Assembly (NCBI GenBank): GCA_032622095.1
Contig: CP136061.1
Coordinates: forward strand, 85,842,324-85,906,323
Source of the DNA: Siphonodentalium dalli
Lineage: Eukaryota > Mollusca > Scaphopoda > Gadilida > Siphonodentaliidae
Direction: 5' to 3'
Length of the DNA stretch: 64,000 bases
Below the pieces are notes generated by a model. It was given only the letters and a program-made list of their open reading frames with translations, had not been told where the DNA came from and made no database searches. The position numbers and the translations under genes were made by a program. Shown here in pieces: positions 46,431 to 56,695 of this stretch; the first letter of the stretch is position 1; every line of letters starts with the position of its first letter.

Positions 46431-46860
46431 CATTGAACACCCACCCACACCGGCATACGTGCCCGGAAGAAAAATATTTCCACCCCCTGTGTAAACCGAT
46501 TAATTTCCGTGTAAAACTGAAACATCACGTGTACTGTTAAACCGGAAATTATACCACACTTTAATTAGGTCACAGTCGAATAAAACTTATTTCTTCATGT
46601 TTTATTCAATAAAACAATAAATTACACTATATTCTAATATTATTTACTTAGTTTTATTATTTTATAGTACATTAAAACAATGAGAAGTAGTCTGGGGGGG
46701 GGGGGGTATTCATATTTATTTTGAGCAAAGTTGAAAAAATAAATTAAAATGAAAAGCCACCCCTTCCCTATTTTTTTCTTGCATGTCACCAGAAGCACAG
46801 GTATATATTGTTTTGGCCTTATCAACTGTTCCCCAAATAGTTAATGTCATTGAAATGGGA
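46431..46860. other. No gene; G11-12 run near 46695
   Basis: Contains a CACCCACCCACAC patch and a G run at about 46695-46706. No supported gene. Confidence 0.5.
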
Positions 46861-48110
46861 ACTATATTTTACTATATGACCCTCATCTAGGAACGTTCCC
46901 CTCTAAAAAGTTTTCACTATAACCAAGAAACAGATAAGTGCAGTATCGTGCTTTAGTCAAGTTAGTCAATTTAAGTACCCTATAAGGCATATGGCCCAGT
47001 CCATTGATGGATCCTTAACGGCAACATGAGTTCACATCATTTCTTCAAACAAAATTAGGCTCAGGTTTCCAGCAGTTGAATTTTCAATAATAATATTTGA
47101 TGCCGTTGCCATGGAAACCAGATTTTATCTCGACAGTTTGTCAAACCTCTCACTGGGCATCCCCCCCAAAAGTATCCATTATAACTACGCAACACATATG
47201 TGAAGTTTCATGATTTAGTTACTAAAGTCACAAAATTGCAGTTATTTTGGTCTTAATGGTAATGCATCGTCGCTTATGTACGGTCGCAATTACCACAACA
47301 AGGTAATACTTCAAATGCAGATTAAAATGTGACTAAAATGTGCCATACAACAACAAAAATACACAAGGTTCGTTGATTCTCAAAAGCGGCATTTTTGTTA
47401 TTTTTCTTCAAATATATGGTGTCGTTGTCACGGAAACCTGGGGTTATAACGACATTTGACACCACCCTCACCTGGGCACGCCCTCCAAAAAGTGTTCCCT
47501 ATAAGTATAAATGATTTGTATAAGTTTCCTGCTTTAGTCAATAAATTCACCAAAAAAAGGTCCCCAGATAAGTAAATAACTCTATAATATGTGTATATTA
47601 TAGAGTTATTTACTTATCTGGGGACCTTCAGGGGTTGAATTTTGTTTTTCTACTCGTGTTCCTTAACGGCAACATGATACATGATATCTTGGGAAATAAC
47701 TGATTTTGACCCATTTTCGAAAATGGACACAACGTTTAGAGGTCTTTATCTCATGACTGGCTTGTCAGTTGCAACCAGAACACAGTTCGCCGTGTAGCCT
47801 ATATGATCTAGATTATTTCCGAGTAAAGATAACGTATTAAAAACTGATATATAAAATCAGTGGGTAGAAAATGTATAAACCGATATGAAAAAGCTAATAT
47901 TTTGGTAAATGACCTTGACCTTTGTATATGACTTTGACATCTAGTTGTGAATTCTCCAGTGTCAAATGAAAGCCCGCCAAGGATAGCACCCCATATCAAT
48001 GCCAAGATATAGTTACTGCATTCAACTTTCTTGGTATAGACCATATAGGCATATGTTTTATACCGGCAAAAACGCACTCCGTTGCCATGGAAACACACTA
48101 AGCTAAACTG
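46861..48110 (+). repeat. Diverged tandem repeat with GTTGCCATGGAAAC motifs
   Basis: About three loose monomers of 260-330 bp. Each has a GGGCA.CCCYCCAAAAAGT-like start (46907, 47166, 47490), ACTATAA and GCTTTAGTCA stretches. Two exact GTTGCCATGGAAAC copies lie at 47105-47118 and 48081-48094, with a variant at 47424-47437. CCTTAACGGCAACATGA recurs at 47013 and 47671. Frames are not credible. Confidence 0.6.
47558..47627. repeat. Perfect 33-bp inverted repeat with a 4-nt loop
   Basis: The arm 47558-47590 (starts AGGTCCCCAGATAAGTAAAT) and arm 47595-47627 (starts ATATTATAGAGTTATTTACT) are exact reverse complements around a GTGT loop. It lies inside the 46.9-48.1 kb repeat. The perfection implies a very recent snap-back event. 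Confidence 0.9.
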
Positions 48111-48119
48111 TCCCATTGT

Positions 48120-48970
48120 GCCCCAGCACTGACATAAAGTTCAGACTATGAGCAGAGACGTGGCGACAGGGGGGGGGTTGGGGGGGGGGGGGGTGTCCCC
48201 AACTTTGGTCAAAATTTTCAACAGTTGGAAATTTCATACCTGCCAAACCATTAGTTGGAAATTTCACACCAACAATAGGTTGAGAATGTTCTTGTATTTT
48301 GATTTTCAAACAATCTATTTGGGGGAATTAATTGTTTTGGACCAATATTTGCATATTTTCCTATTTTTGGTAAAAAATTTGGACTGAAATGGTCATCAGT
48401 TGGAAATTTTCCAACCTTAGGGGGAGGGGGGGGGGGGGGGTGATAGGTTTGAAATTTCCAAAACTTGGAAAGCTTAAAATTGTGTCCTGGTCCCTCCCCC
48501 GTTGCCAGTTAAAAACTGCTAGTTAATTTAAGAAAACAATATTTTCATACATTTGGTCAATATTGTCATTGGAATTGTTAGGTTTGAAATTTCCAAATCT
48601 AGGAAGGCTTGAGGCAAGTCTAGATGCTAGGATTTTACTATTTTCATGTTCAGATTAAAAACATTTCGCACAGCGGCCCGAACCATGGTCGACCCGGTGT
48701 GTCGTTGTCCCTCCATCGTTGCCAATACAAAACTGCTAATTAATTTAACAAAACAATATTTTAATACATTTGGTCAAACTTCTGGACTGAAATGGTCATC
48801 AGTTTGGAGAATTTTCCAACCTGAGGGGGAGTATGAGGTTTGAAATTTCCAACACTAGGAAAGCTTCAGTTGAGGCCAGTCTAGATGCTAGGATTTTCGA
48901 TTTTCTAGTATAGTTTTCAAAATTTTCTCACACTGGGCCGAAAAACCATGGTCGGCCCAGTGTGTCCAGG
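48120..48970 (+). repeat. Diverged tandem repeat (about 400-bp unit) with poly-G runs
   Basis: GGTCATCAGTTGGAAATTTT (48391) and GGTCATCAGTTTGGAGAATT (48793) mark units about 402 bp apart. Both continue into a GGGGGAG block, GGTTTGAAATTTCCAA and GGAAAGCTT. CCATGGTCGACCCGGTGTGT and CCATGGTCGGCCCAGTGTGT close the units. G runs lie at about 48170-48194 and 48428-48440. Confidence 0.7.
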
Positions 48971-50805
48971 GGCCTATACTATAGAATACATTTTTTGTAA
49001 TAGCAGGCTTATTTGAGCCGTACAGAAGGTGTCGAGTACTATGGACCACTGTAATCTAGCAGCGAACGCGATTTCTTGTAAATCACAAAATGACAGCAAA
49101 TCGAGTACTATTGACCACCGTTCGTTAAACGCACATCTAAACATTTGTGATTTTGTCAAGGGAAATTACTCTAATGATATATGTGAATGATATGGCAATG
49201 CCTATTTGTGTCAGTTGGTGAGTGATTTAGTTGATGATTAAAGGTACATTATGTGTGACTAGTTTCCGATACTTGGGTTATTTTGACCACAATTGCGCAC
49301 GATGAAAAATAATTCCTTCGGTATCGTGTGGAATACTTACCATTTTCAGATGTTTTATGTTACATGTTTATTAACGGTTTGTCGCAAAAGGTCGGCAAGC
49401 ACACATATCAGTTGCCCTTCAAATGGCCACATCAACTTTATATAGCAATATTACCAAGGATGGAACCTGGTTTGTCTAGCTAGCTTTGGGCAGGGACAGC
49501 GGCTGAAATATTAGAAGTGGGAACATCTAAACCTTAATTGTTGAAGAGGTTGAGGTACTATGCAGCTGGAAAAATTCAACCCATGATTGGGTGCGATGGC
49601 TGTTCTCGGACTTGGTATTTTCGACCTGTGTCAAGGATGGGTGTTCATTTGGAAATTCCAATGTGGACCAACACTCCCTCGTCCAGGGTCTCCGGGGTCA
49701 TCCAACCTCGATTTTAAAATATATATATAGCACCATCTACTTAAACTATACCTAATTATCGGTACCTTCCATTTATACCCAATTAAGCGGCTGAATTTAG
49801 GTAAACATATGACATTTGGTTTATAACCAACACGCACTACTACATTGGTAAGTTAAGGATCAAGGGACCCCAATTTTTTCTAAGAATTCACTCATGGAAC
49901 ATTCTGTGCGACACTATTGGCCAAATTAAATTGTTTAGACCACAAGGTGAATGCAAACTTCTTGAGCACACAAATTCCATGCGGTTCAAATATGTTACAT
50001 AATGTCATGGTAAATATTTGGAGTCCACTGATTCTTAACGCAAATTAGCCTGAAATTATCAGTAACTGTTTCAACACGAAATGCCACCACCCCCGATTCA
50101 CCACGTATCCGTGTACATTCGCACAAAGATCGTTTATACGTATTGAGCACAAGCCCGGCAACTGTAACTCTTTAATTCCATTCATAATTAAAATCTAGGC
50201 CGCTGACATGGCTATCTCCTTTCAACTCAATTGAGCGTAAACCACCCCAATGGGTTAACAATTGAGATTCCGTGACTGCATTACAAAGAACATGTACCCA
50301 GCTAATCGCACTCACAATTATCCACACGGAAAATCGTCGTCATCACGGCGTGAAAACTCAATAATGTAGCCTATGCAGTTGTAATCTAATACTGAATTTT
50401 TACAAAAATGGTATTATCGCTGTACTATAGAACCAGCTTAGACCGTACTTTATCATTCCGTATTGCGAATGTTTACATATTACAAAGCTGTAGCGTTAGA
50501 GTACTATGAAAACGAAACAGATGAAACTTTCAGGCCACCTTTTTCTTCACAAAATGCAAAGATTTTCCGGTTAAGTGAATCCCGGCATATAAATCGTTCG
50601 CCAAAAAAGATCATATAAGTCATTACATATCAATGTATTTTGCATATACAGAGTTTTGGGCATATGTTGAGTTTCAATCTACAATGAAAGAAATACACTG
50701 ATAGAAATACAGTTGAATACTATAGAACACAAAATATGTATTACAAAATTAGTAAATCACAAATTAACGCTGATATTACAAAAATTGTATTCTATAGTAT
50801 AGGCC
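48971..50805. mobile_element. 1.84-kb TIR element, no transposase
   Basis: The ends 48971-49002 (GGCCTATACTATAGAATACA...) and 50774-50805 are inverted 32-mers with one mismatch. Subterminal GTACTATRGAMCAC-like words recur at both sides (49040, 49110 and 50700, 50440). CAGG flanks the left end directly and the right end after one T, so a short target duplication is possible but unproven. The interior carries the 50521-50641 dispersed repeat and no coherent frame. Probably a non-autonomous DNA transposon. Confidence 0.65.
50521..50641 (+). repeat. Dispersed repeat, copy shared with 28772-28892
   Basis: Direct-orientation match described at 28.77 kb. Here it lies inside the TIR element, there beside array S. 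Confidence 0.65.
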
Positions 50806-51632
50806 TCAGGTCTCTTGTCCGTAGCCGTGCGCATTTGTCTGAATAATATCTTAATAATGTTCTCATACCGGGAATCGGGAATATAGAACCATGGTTTATG
50901 AATATATAGGATATTAGGCTTGTGCACTGTGGTGCAAATGGATTTACGCAAAACTTGTGTTTGGTCTGATTCTGATTCAAGGGGGGTGCAGTTGGAATTT
51001 CCCAAGGTGGACACCCCCCCCAACTGAGACCCTCTAGCCACGTCCCTGACTATGAGCTATCAGAAAACTTTTTGATAGAATTTGCCCAGCAAATTGGTAC
51101 CACTTTCCAGTCATGGATAACATACCATATTAACCACAAATACGTAAAAATATTGCTAAGTCTTAGACGGGGATACCCAAGCTAGACGTGTACCCAAACC
51201 TTGAATTCGGTGGGTTTATGAAGAACCAAACTTAGGGCTTGGTTCCAGATTGAACCTAAGCAGTGTTGAACCAAATGTGTGGTTCTAAGTGGGGGGGGGG
51301 GGGGGGGGTCGGTCAAAAAGTTAAAACATATCACGCTGAAAATGGATTTTTTTCGATTTTTAGGTGCCACGCCCACTAAAATGAAAACAGAAATAATGAG
51401 TTTCAAAGCAAATAAAACCAATAACTTATACCTATTATGTTCTTAAGTGGCCACTGAAGACATAGCAAAACTCAAATTTCTTGTATCGGTGAAAAAAATG
51501 ACAAAAAGTGGATTTTTTAAAAATGGTCCGGCCGCGGGGGACCCACCCCCTAGGCCCTATATGTTGCAAATGTTTTCGGACCCCCCCCTGTTCTATGCTG
51601 GTATTTAGTTCTCCTGACATCTATCTACATAT
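50806..51632. other. No gene; C8 and G18 runs
   Basis: CCAAGGTGGACACCCCCCCC (about 51001) is followed by GCCACGTCCCTGACTATGAG, the inverse of the words at 48140-48165. A G run at about 51291-51308 precedes GGTCGGTCAAAAAG. No coding signal. Confidence 0.5.
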
Positions 51633-52370
51633 ATGGCAGATTTTGATGCATACAAAAAATACGACATATTTGTAACCAGTTACTGGGTTACAAATACGTC
51701 GTGGTTTTTTTTAGAAGTCGACTCAACGTTTGCTCGTGTGTTAGCTCCGACCAGTAACCCGGTTACAAATGTGTTAGCTCCGACCAGTAACCCGGTTACA
51801 AATGTGTTAGCTCCGACCAGTAACCCGGTTACAAATGTGTTAGCTCCGACCAGTAACCCGGTTACAAATGTGTTAGCTCCGACCAGTAATCCGGCATTTG
51901 GCATTTGGAGTTACATTAGGAAGTCGTTTAAAAAACGCGACGTGTTTTTTTGTCACAAAGTTACTAAAAATGAAAATATTTCACCCATCCTTGTTAAAAA
52001 AGGGTTACAAAGTTACATTTGCAAGTCGTATCAAAAATCCGACGTGTTTTTTGTCACAAAGTTACCAGATATTATCAGAAACTAACTCCAATATTTAATT
52101 GTTTTAAAAGGGTACAATGTTACACTTGGAAGTCATTTAAAAAATCCGACGTGTTTTTTGTCACTTAGTTACAAATGCTTATCAGAGAATAACTCCAACT
52201 AAAAAAATGAAAATATTTCACCTATCCTTGTTTTAAAAGGGGTTACAAAGTTACATTTGGAAGTCGTTTCAAAAATCCGACGTGTTTTTATTTTGTCACA
52301 AAGTTACCAATGCTTATCAGAGAATAACTCCAACTAGAAAAATGGAAATATTTCACCTATCCTATGCATA
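51633..52370 (-). repeat. Satellite T, short array (inverse of 61.1-62.5 kb)
   Basis: Monomers contain AGTTACATTTGGAAGTCGTT, AAAAATCCGACGTGTTTTT and TGTCACAAAGTTAC. ATCAGAGAATAACTCCAACT and GAAAATATTTCACCTATCC follow, the reverse complement of the array at 61140-62510. A 150-codon frame (51633-52085) is open through it, because the repeat happens to lack stops in that phase. I do not regard it as a gene. Confidence 0.75.
51738..51892 (+). repeat. 33-bp minisatellite, 4.7 perfect copies
   Basis: Units start at 51738, 51771, 51804, 51837 and 51870 (last one partial). Each is GTGTTAGCTCCGACCAGTAA, then CCCGGTTACAAAT. The unit is a multiple of three and reads VLAPTSNPVTN on plus. The minus strand is open too (LLVGANTFVTG). 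It contains the palindrome GTAACCCGGTTAC. Copies are identical, so expansion is recent. Confidence 0.9.
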
Positions 52371-53373
52371 CAACAATACCACCTTCCACAGCTTTACTTA
52401 CACCATAATTATGCACAACACCTTGAAGATGACCCCACCAAATGACACGAAGAGAATATGATCAAACACATTGTTCCTTATTCCAATGGGAAGGCCGATA
52501 TAAATTATAAGCTATCACACATAAACTAACGTCGGGTATGCCATCTATTGTTGTCTTTCATAATAAAACATTGTCGTACAAAACGACGTATTTTTTCGCA
52601 CCGGGTTATAGATGCGTAACCTTAAACCAAAAATTTGGTACAAACATTATCATGTTTGATCACGAAATCTTTCACTCGTATCTATCACTACACCATACCG
52701 CATGATAGTTCAGATAAGTAAGCTATACACTGATATTGCGGAGTACTTAGACGAAAATAAAACATAATTATAAAGTACAAGTATTTTTGGCAGTATTGCT
52801 ATTTAGTTAGCGAACGGGGATAATTTGAAGAGCAGACTAATGGGAACTATATCTTTGGCCGGGGGATGCGCGCAGTTATACCGCGTTATACATGTACATT
52901 CTTTCCAATAATGTATTTGCTGAGGACAGTCGCTTGTGTTGACAACCCTCCCTCCCTCCCTGTTTTTGTTTTGTTTTGGGACATGCGCGTTCGATTGGCG
53001 TCTCCCCCTTTTGGCTTACATCTGTATAGGCGGTTATTGTGCCTCAAAAAATTGTCACCCACTTGTTTGTATTGGTTACTACTACATTTATTGTATCGGC
53101 TTCCTGTAAATAATTATGATTTTCTGAACAGGTAGCTATAAACGCATTCCAGTTGTTGTCTTTCACTGTAACCCTGTGGGATAAATACAGTTATCGCTAC
53201 GTCGAACTGAGTTTCAATCCGTCGGTAGTAAAAGTCAATTCAATATGAAATAAACGCGTCTGCATGTCGACCCATGGTAAAGAAGAGAACAACTCATTGC
53301 GTGTAAATTAAATGACAGGCTATTGTGCGGCATGCGTGTTGTGGCGCATGCACGAAGAATGAATTAGGCCATA
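52371..53373. other. No recognisable gene
   Basis: The 89-codon frame 52866-53135 has a hydrophobic Leu/Tyr-rich stretch but no recognisable family. No repeats. Confidence 0.4.
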
Positions 53374-53649
53374 TAGTGTAGTGAATTAGCGACAAAATTT
53401 TGTCATATCGGAACGGACTGGCCAAAAGTGCCATTTTTTATATTATGTCAAGTTAGGTGTGCTCTTTCAGAAAGTGAACTAGAAACAGGTTTCGGGTCAA
53501 TATTAACCCTTGTTTCCAGTATAAATCCAAGATGGCGGCCAAATTCAATCATTATTTCACCATGACGTTCCAACTGGTATACAATTTAAAGCACATGCAT
53601 AATAAAGGCGTCATTCTATCCGGCATTGTCATATTTTGAAGATATTAGC

Positions 53650-54600
53650 AATGCAGGCTGACCAAATTTGAAAATTATCACTTTTTGGACCAAAAGCATG
53701 AAATTTTGTCATAAAATCATTCTCGTTTCAATTATTTCGGAATAATAAACAGACAATTTCTCAAAACTGTTTCAGTGCAGATCAAAGGTTAAGATCTTAA
53801 AAATTTCAGAAAAGTATACTGCAAACAAAATATACAACATCTAGGACAAATTCGTAACCATATTTTAGACATTTTGGATTATGTTACCCCTCACCTCAAA
53901 AATCATGAAATTTTGTTTTTGTGATAAACATCCGATAGAACATGGATGAGATGGATGAGAATCTGTAAAGGGCACTATTCGATCACATTTCTAAATACTG
54001 TAATTGCAATTACACACACAATGACCAAAGTTGAAATTTACAACTTTTTCGACTAAAATATGCAATTTTGTAAGAAAATCCTCATCATTTCAAATATTTT
54101 GGTCAAATAAATGGTCATTTACACATAGGATATTTGCGATAGTTCAAAATGTTTGGTCTTAAATGTTTTGGACATATATACTGAAAACAATGAATACATT
54201 CTCCGTGGTTCATATGTAACAACGTTTCAGAAAATTTGGTTTATGTTACCCCTCACCCCAAAAAGCACGAAAATGTGACTTGGTTGTAAAGATTCAATAC
54301 ATCTTTGGTTAAATCTTATAAAGTGAGTTTGTCGATGACAATTAGTCATATATTGTTATGTAACAATCTCATTGACAGTATACTGTTTAAATTTACAATT
54401 GTATGCCTAATAACAGCTATATTTTATGGTAAAATAACCATCATTTCAAATATTTTCAACCAATATATGGGCAATTTCTCAAACATTTCCCAAGATCGTA
54501 CACCACATGCGGCCTTGAAAGTTTCGAAAATGACTGTCGAATACAACACATTTAAAGGTGTATATATGTCATGTCTTGGTGAAATAGAATAAAATTCTAA
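53650..54600. repeat. About 360-bp tandem repeats in the left arm
   Basis: ATGTTACCCCTCACC.CAAAAA recurs at about 53883 and 54244. GACCAAA.TTGAAA recurs at 53659 and 54022. CATC/CGTTTCAA.TATTT recurs at about 53726, 54086 and 54442. Roughly three monomers, downstream of the orphan coding region. The right arm (about 57240-57960) carries the mirror image. Confidence 0.7.
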
Positions 54601-54924
54601 AAATCTATTATACCATAAATAATTTGAAGGTTTTGACTAATATAATCTACAAATGTAGCATACAAGAAGGGGTATATATAGACATGTAGTTCAGATCACA
54701 ACTTTAATTTGTCTATCAATAATACACATAACATAAAGATGGTCTATCTTTGTTTATACTCTGTTCTTAAATTCACGTTTGTTATGTTGTACCTGTATTA
54801 CTATAATGTGCACAGTCTGATCATACCAGCAGATATATTGCAACTCATAGATTGTCATGTTATAATCACCGGTGAGCATGTTGATACATTGAACAAATAT
54901 TTTAGGCATTCTTAATATCACAAT

Positions 54925-56012
54925 TACAACTGCATAATTATGAGCATGGTAAATCAGCTATTGCACATTGGCACCTGTTACAAGTTTGGGATTTGCAACA
55001 ACACTTGATGAGTTCTGAACACGCAGCTGCAGCTTCGGTAATGTAGTCCACAATGGTTTACATCCATGATCTTCAAATGTCCATTCCCAGTCATGCGGAC
55101 CATGTATTGGAATTTTTATGTCATGACAAGTGTACCACAATCCTGCCTGGTATATGGCTCATTTCATATGATGTATTAGGGCCCCTTTTGAGCGACAAGT
55201 TTTGGAGAATTCTCTTCATATGCCTCATTATCAGCAACTTTTATTATAATTAATGGCAATGAAACGTTTGAGTTCTTTGAAAATATGTGAGGACGAATCT
55301 AGTTGAATAAAAGGTTGATTCGCCTATAGAAGAAATGTACATGTATATGTGATAACAGGATATTATTTCCATGCTATCCAGAAACATTTTCTGCCCTTCT
55401 GCTGTTGTCATGGTACAATGTTTTAATTTTGCCTGTTCCTAGAGAAACACATGTATCACCACCACTGTTAGCATCCGTAAACTTTGAAAACAGACCGATG
55501 ACCATTACCAGGACATAATTATGTCCGAGCACGGATGGTCGTCAGCCCACAAGAAAGCGCATGGATAATGTGCGGCACAATTCTAATATCAGCTTCCTCC
55601 TGACAACAGTTTCTCAAGATTTACTAGGAAGAATTTGCTATTTTGAGAGTTGACGAACATTCTGTCACGTTTAACACTTTATCATCATGGTCTGACGCAT
55701 TACTTGTCAGGAATACAAAAAGTTCAAGCTTATTGTCAGAATGACGGAGGAAGTCGTTCCATTTTTTTGGAATCTTAGTTTGGCCACCAACTTTTCGTCA
55801 AAGAACTATACCACGATTCTCATTAGTGCTGCCTTTTGTGCTGCCTTCTAAACAACTATCCCACATAACACACATGACATTAACACTTCTTAGTTTGTAG
55901 AGTATAAAGTTCATTGGTGACTGTAATAATTAAAAGTACATGTAGATCTTATCGCAGGCACAATAATTATATGTACAAGAACGCCTCCATAAAATATCTT
56001 GCACGTACTTCC
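54925..56012 (-). pseudogene. Orphan Cys-rich-tailed family protein, minus copy (5'-truncated)
   Basis: Read on minus, consecutive blocks match a large uncharacterised protein family that I recall from cnidarian and mollusc annotations. They are LRSVNVMCVMWDSCLEGSTK (about 55890), GGQTKIPKKWNDFLRHSDNK and LELFVFLT (about 55750), and QEEADIRIV with HIIHALSCGLTTIR (about 55600). Then come VLVMVIGLFSKFTD and CVSLGTGK (about 55480), SKGALIHHMK and AIYQAGLWYTC (about 55160). The last blocks are DWEW (55081-55092), KPLWTTLP, and after a frameshift ACSELIKCCCKSQTCNRCQC and LCSCNC (about 55000). The order is the family order. Stops and frameshifts are frequent, and the segment between GTGK and SKGALIHH is shortened. 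The function of the family is unknown to me; the Cys-rich tail suggests metal or nucleic-acid binding. Confidence 0.75.
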
Positions 56013-56035
56013 AATATTTTATTTCTTGTAATAGT

Positions 56036-56695
56036 GTGTTCGAACAACAATTGGGCAGTTCAAAAAACCCGAAATCGCTTCTCCGCCATTCCAAACGATC
56101 AAGTGCAGGAACAGGAGAACATCAAATTGAAAGGAAATGGAGCGTTGATAGGTTTAACAGAGAGCTCATCAACAATAACGAGATGGCTACAACTCCCCGA
56201 ACCAGACGTGTTTTTCTCTCATGAGAGTCGGCTATTTCCCCACGCCTTATCAACGGGAGGTAAATTCAAGGGAACACAATCTGATTTCTGGGATGTATCC
56301 GGGAAGCAATTGGGGATATATCGGACCCACCTAAAAATGTTCAGTGCAAGATATTTGATGGAGGCGTTCTTGTGGATATGATTGTACCTGCGATATAGTA
56401 TCTACTTTTAATGATTACGCCCAGTCACTAATGAAGTTTCTACTCTACAGACTAAGAAGTGTTATTGTCATATATATGTGGTGTGGGACATATGAAACGA
56501 GCTGCCTACCAGGTAGGATTGTGGTACACTTATGTCATGCCAAGCTGCAGTTGTGTGCTCAGAACTCATTAATTGTTGTTGCAAATCACAAACTTGTAAG
56601 AGATGCAAATGTACAAACGCTGATTTACCAAACACAGAGTTATGTAGATGTAATTGTGTGCTTAAAATATTTGTTCAACGTATAAACACAGGCAG
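56036..56695 (+). pseudogene. Orphan Cys-rich-tailed family protein, plus copy (middle deleted)
   Basis: Starts with the part missing from the minus copy: RFSAIPNDQVQEQEN, IKLKGNGALIGLTESSS and RWLQLPEPD, then FPHALSTGGKFKGTQSD. A frameshift near 56285 gives FLGCIREAIGDISDPPKNVQ, KIFDGGVLVDMIVPA, stop, STFNDYAQSLMKFLLYRLRS and VIVIYMWCGTYE. At about 56490 it jumps to HMKRAAYQVGLWYT, skips the DWEW...WTTLP block, and ends VCSELINCCCKSQTCKRCKC then LCRCNC. The middle of the family protein is absent. The MWCGTYE/HMK overlap at CATATGAAA looks like a microhomology deletion. The first 35 codons of the 155-codon open frame here (from 55914) are antisense of the minus copy, not real protein. Confidence 0.75.

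Noticed and set aside
47558-47627. microRNA precursor
   Set aside because: A 33-bp perfect stem with a 4-nt loop and no bulges is atypical for animal pre-miRNAs; kept as a structural finding.
51738-51892. CRISPR-like array
   Set aside because: The 33-bp units are contiguous with no spacers, and the context is animal DNA.
51633-52085. 150-codon frame with five VLAPTSNPVTN repeats
   Set aside because: Lies wholly in satellite plus minisatellite DNA; the opposite strand is open too; no signal peptide or domain.
52866-53135. Small membrane protein gene
   Set aside because: Leu/Tyr-rich frame of 89 codons but no conserved pattern, splice signals or neighbours to support it.
55914-56381. Taking the full 155-codon frame as one protein
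   Set aside because: Its first about 35 codons are antisense to the minus copy and its last about 30 codons are out of frame with the family; only about 56077-56285 is genuine in that frame.
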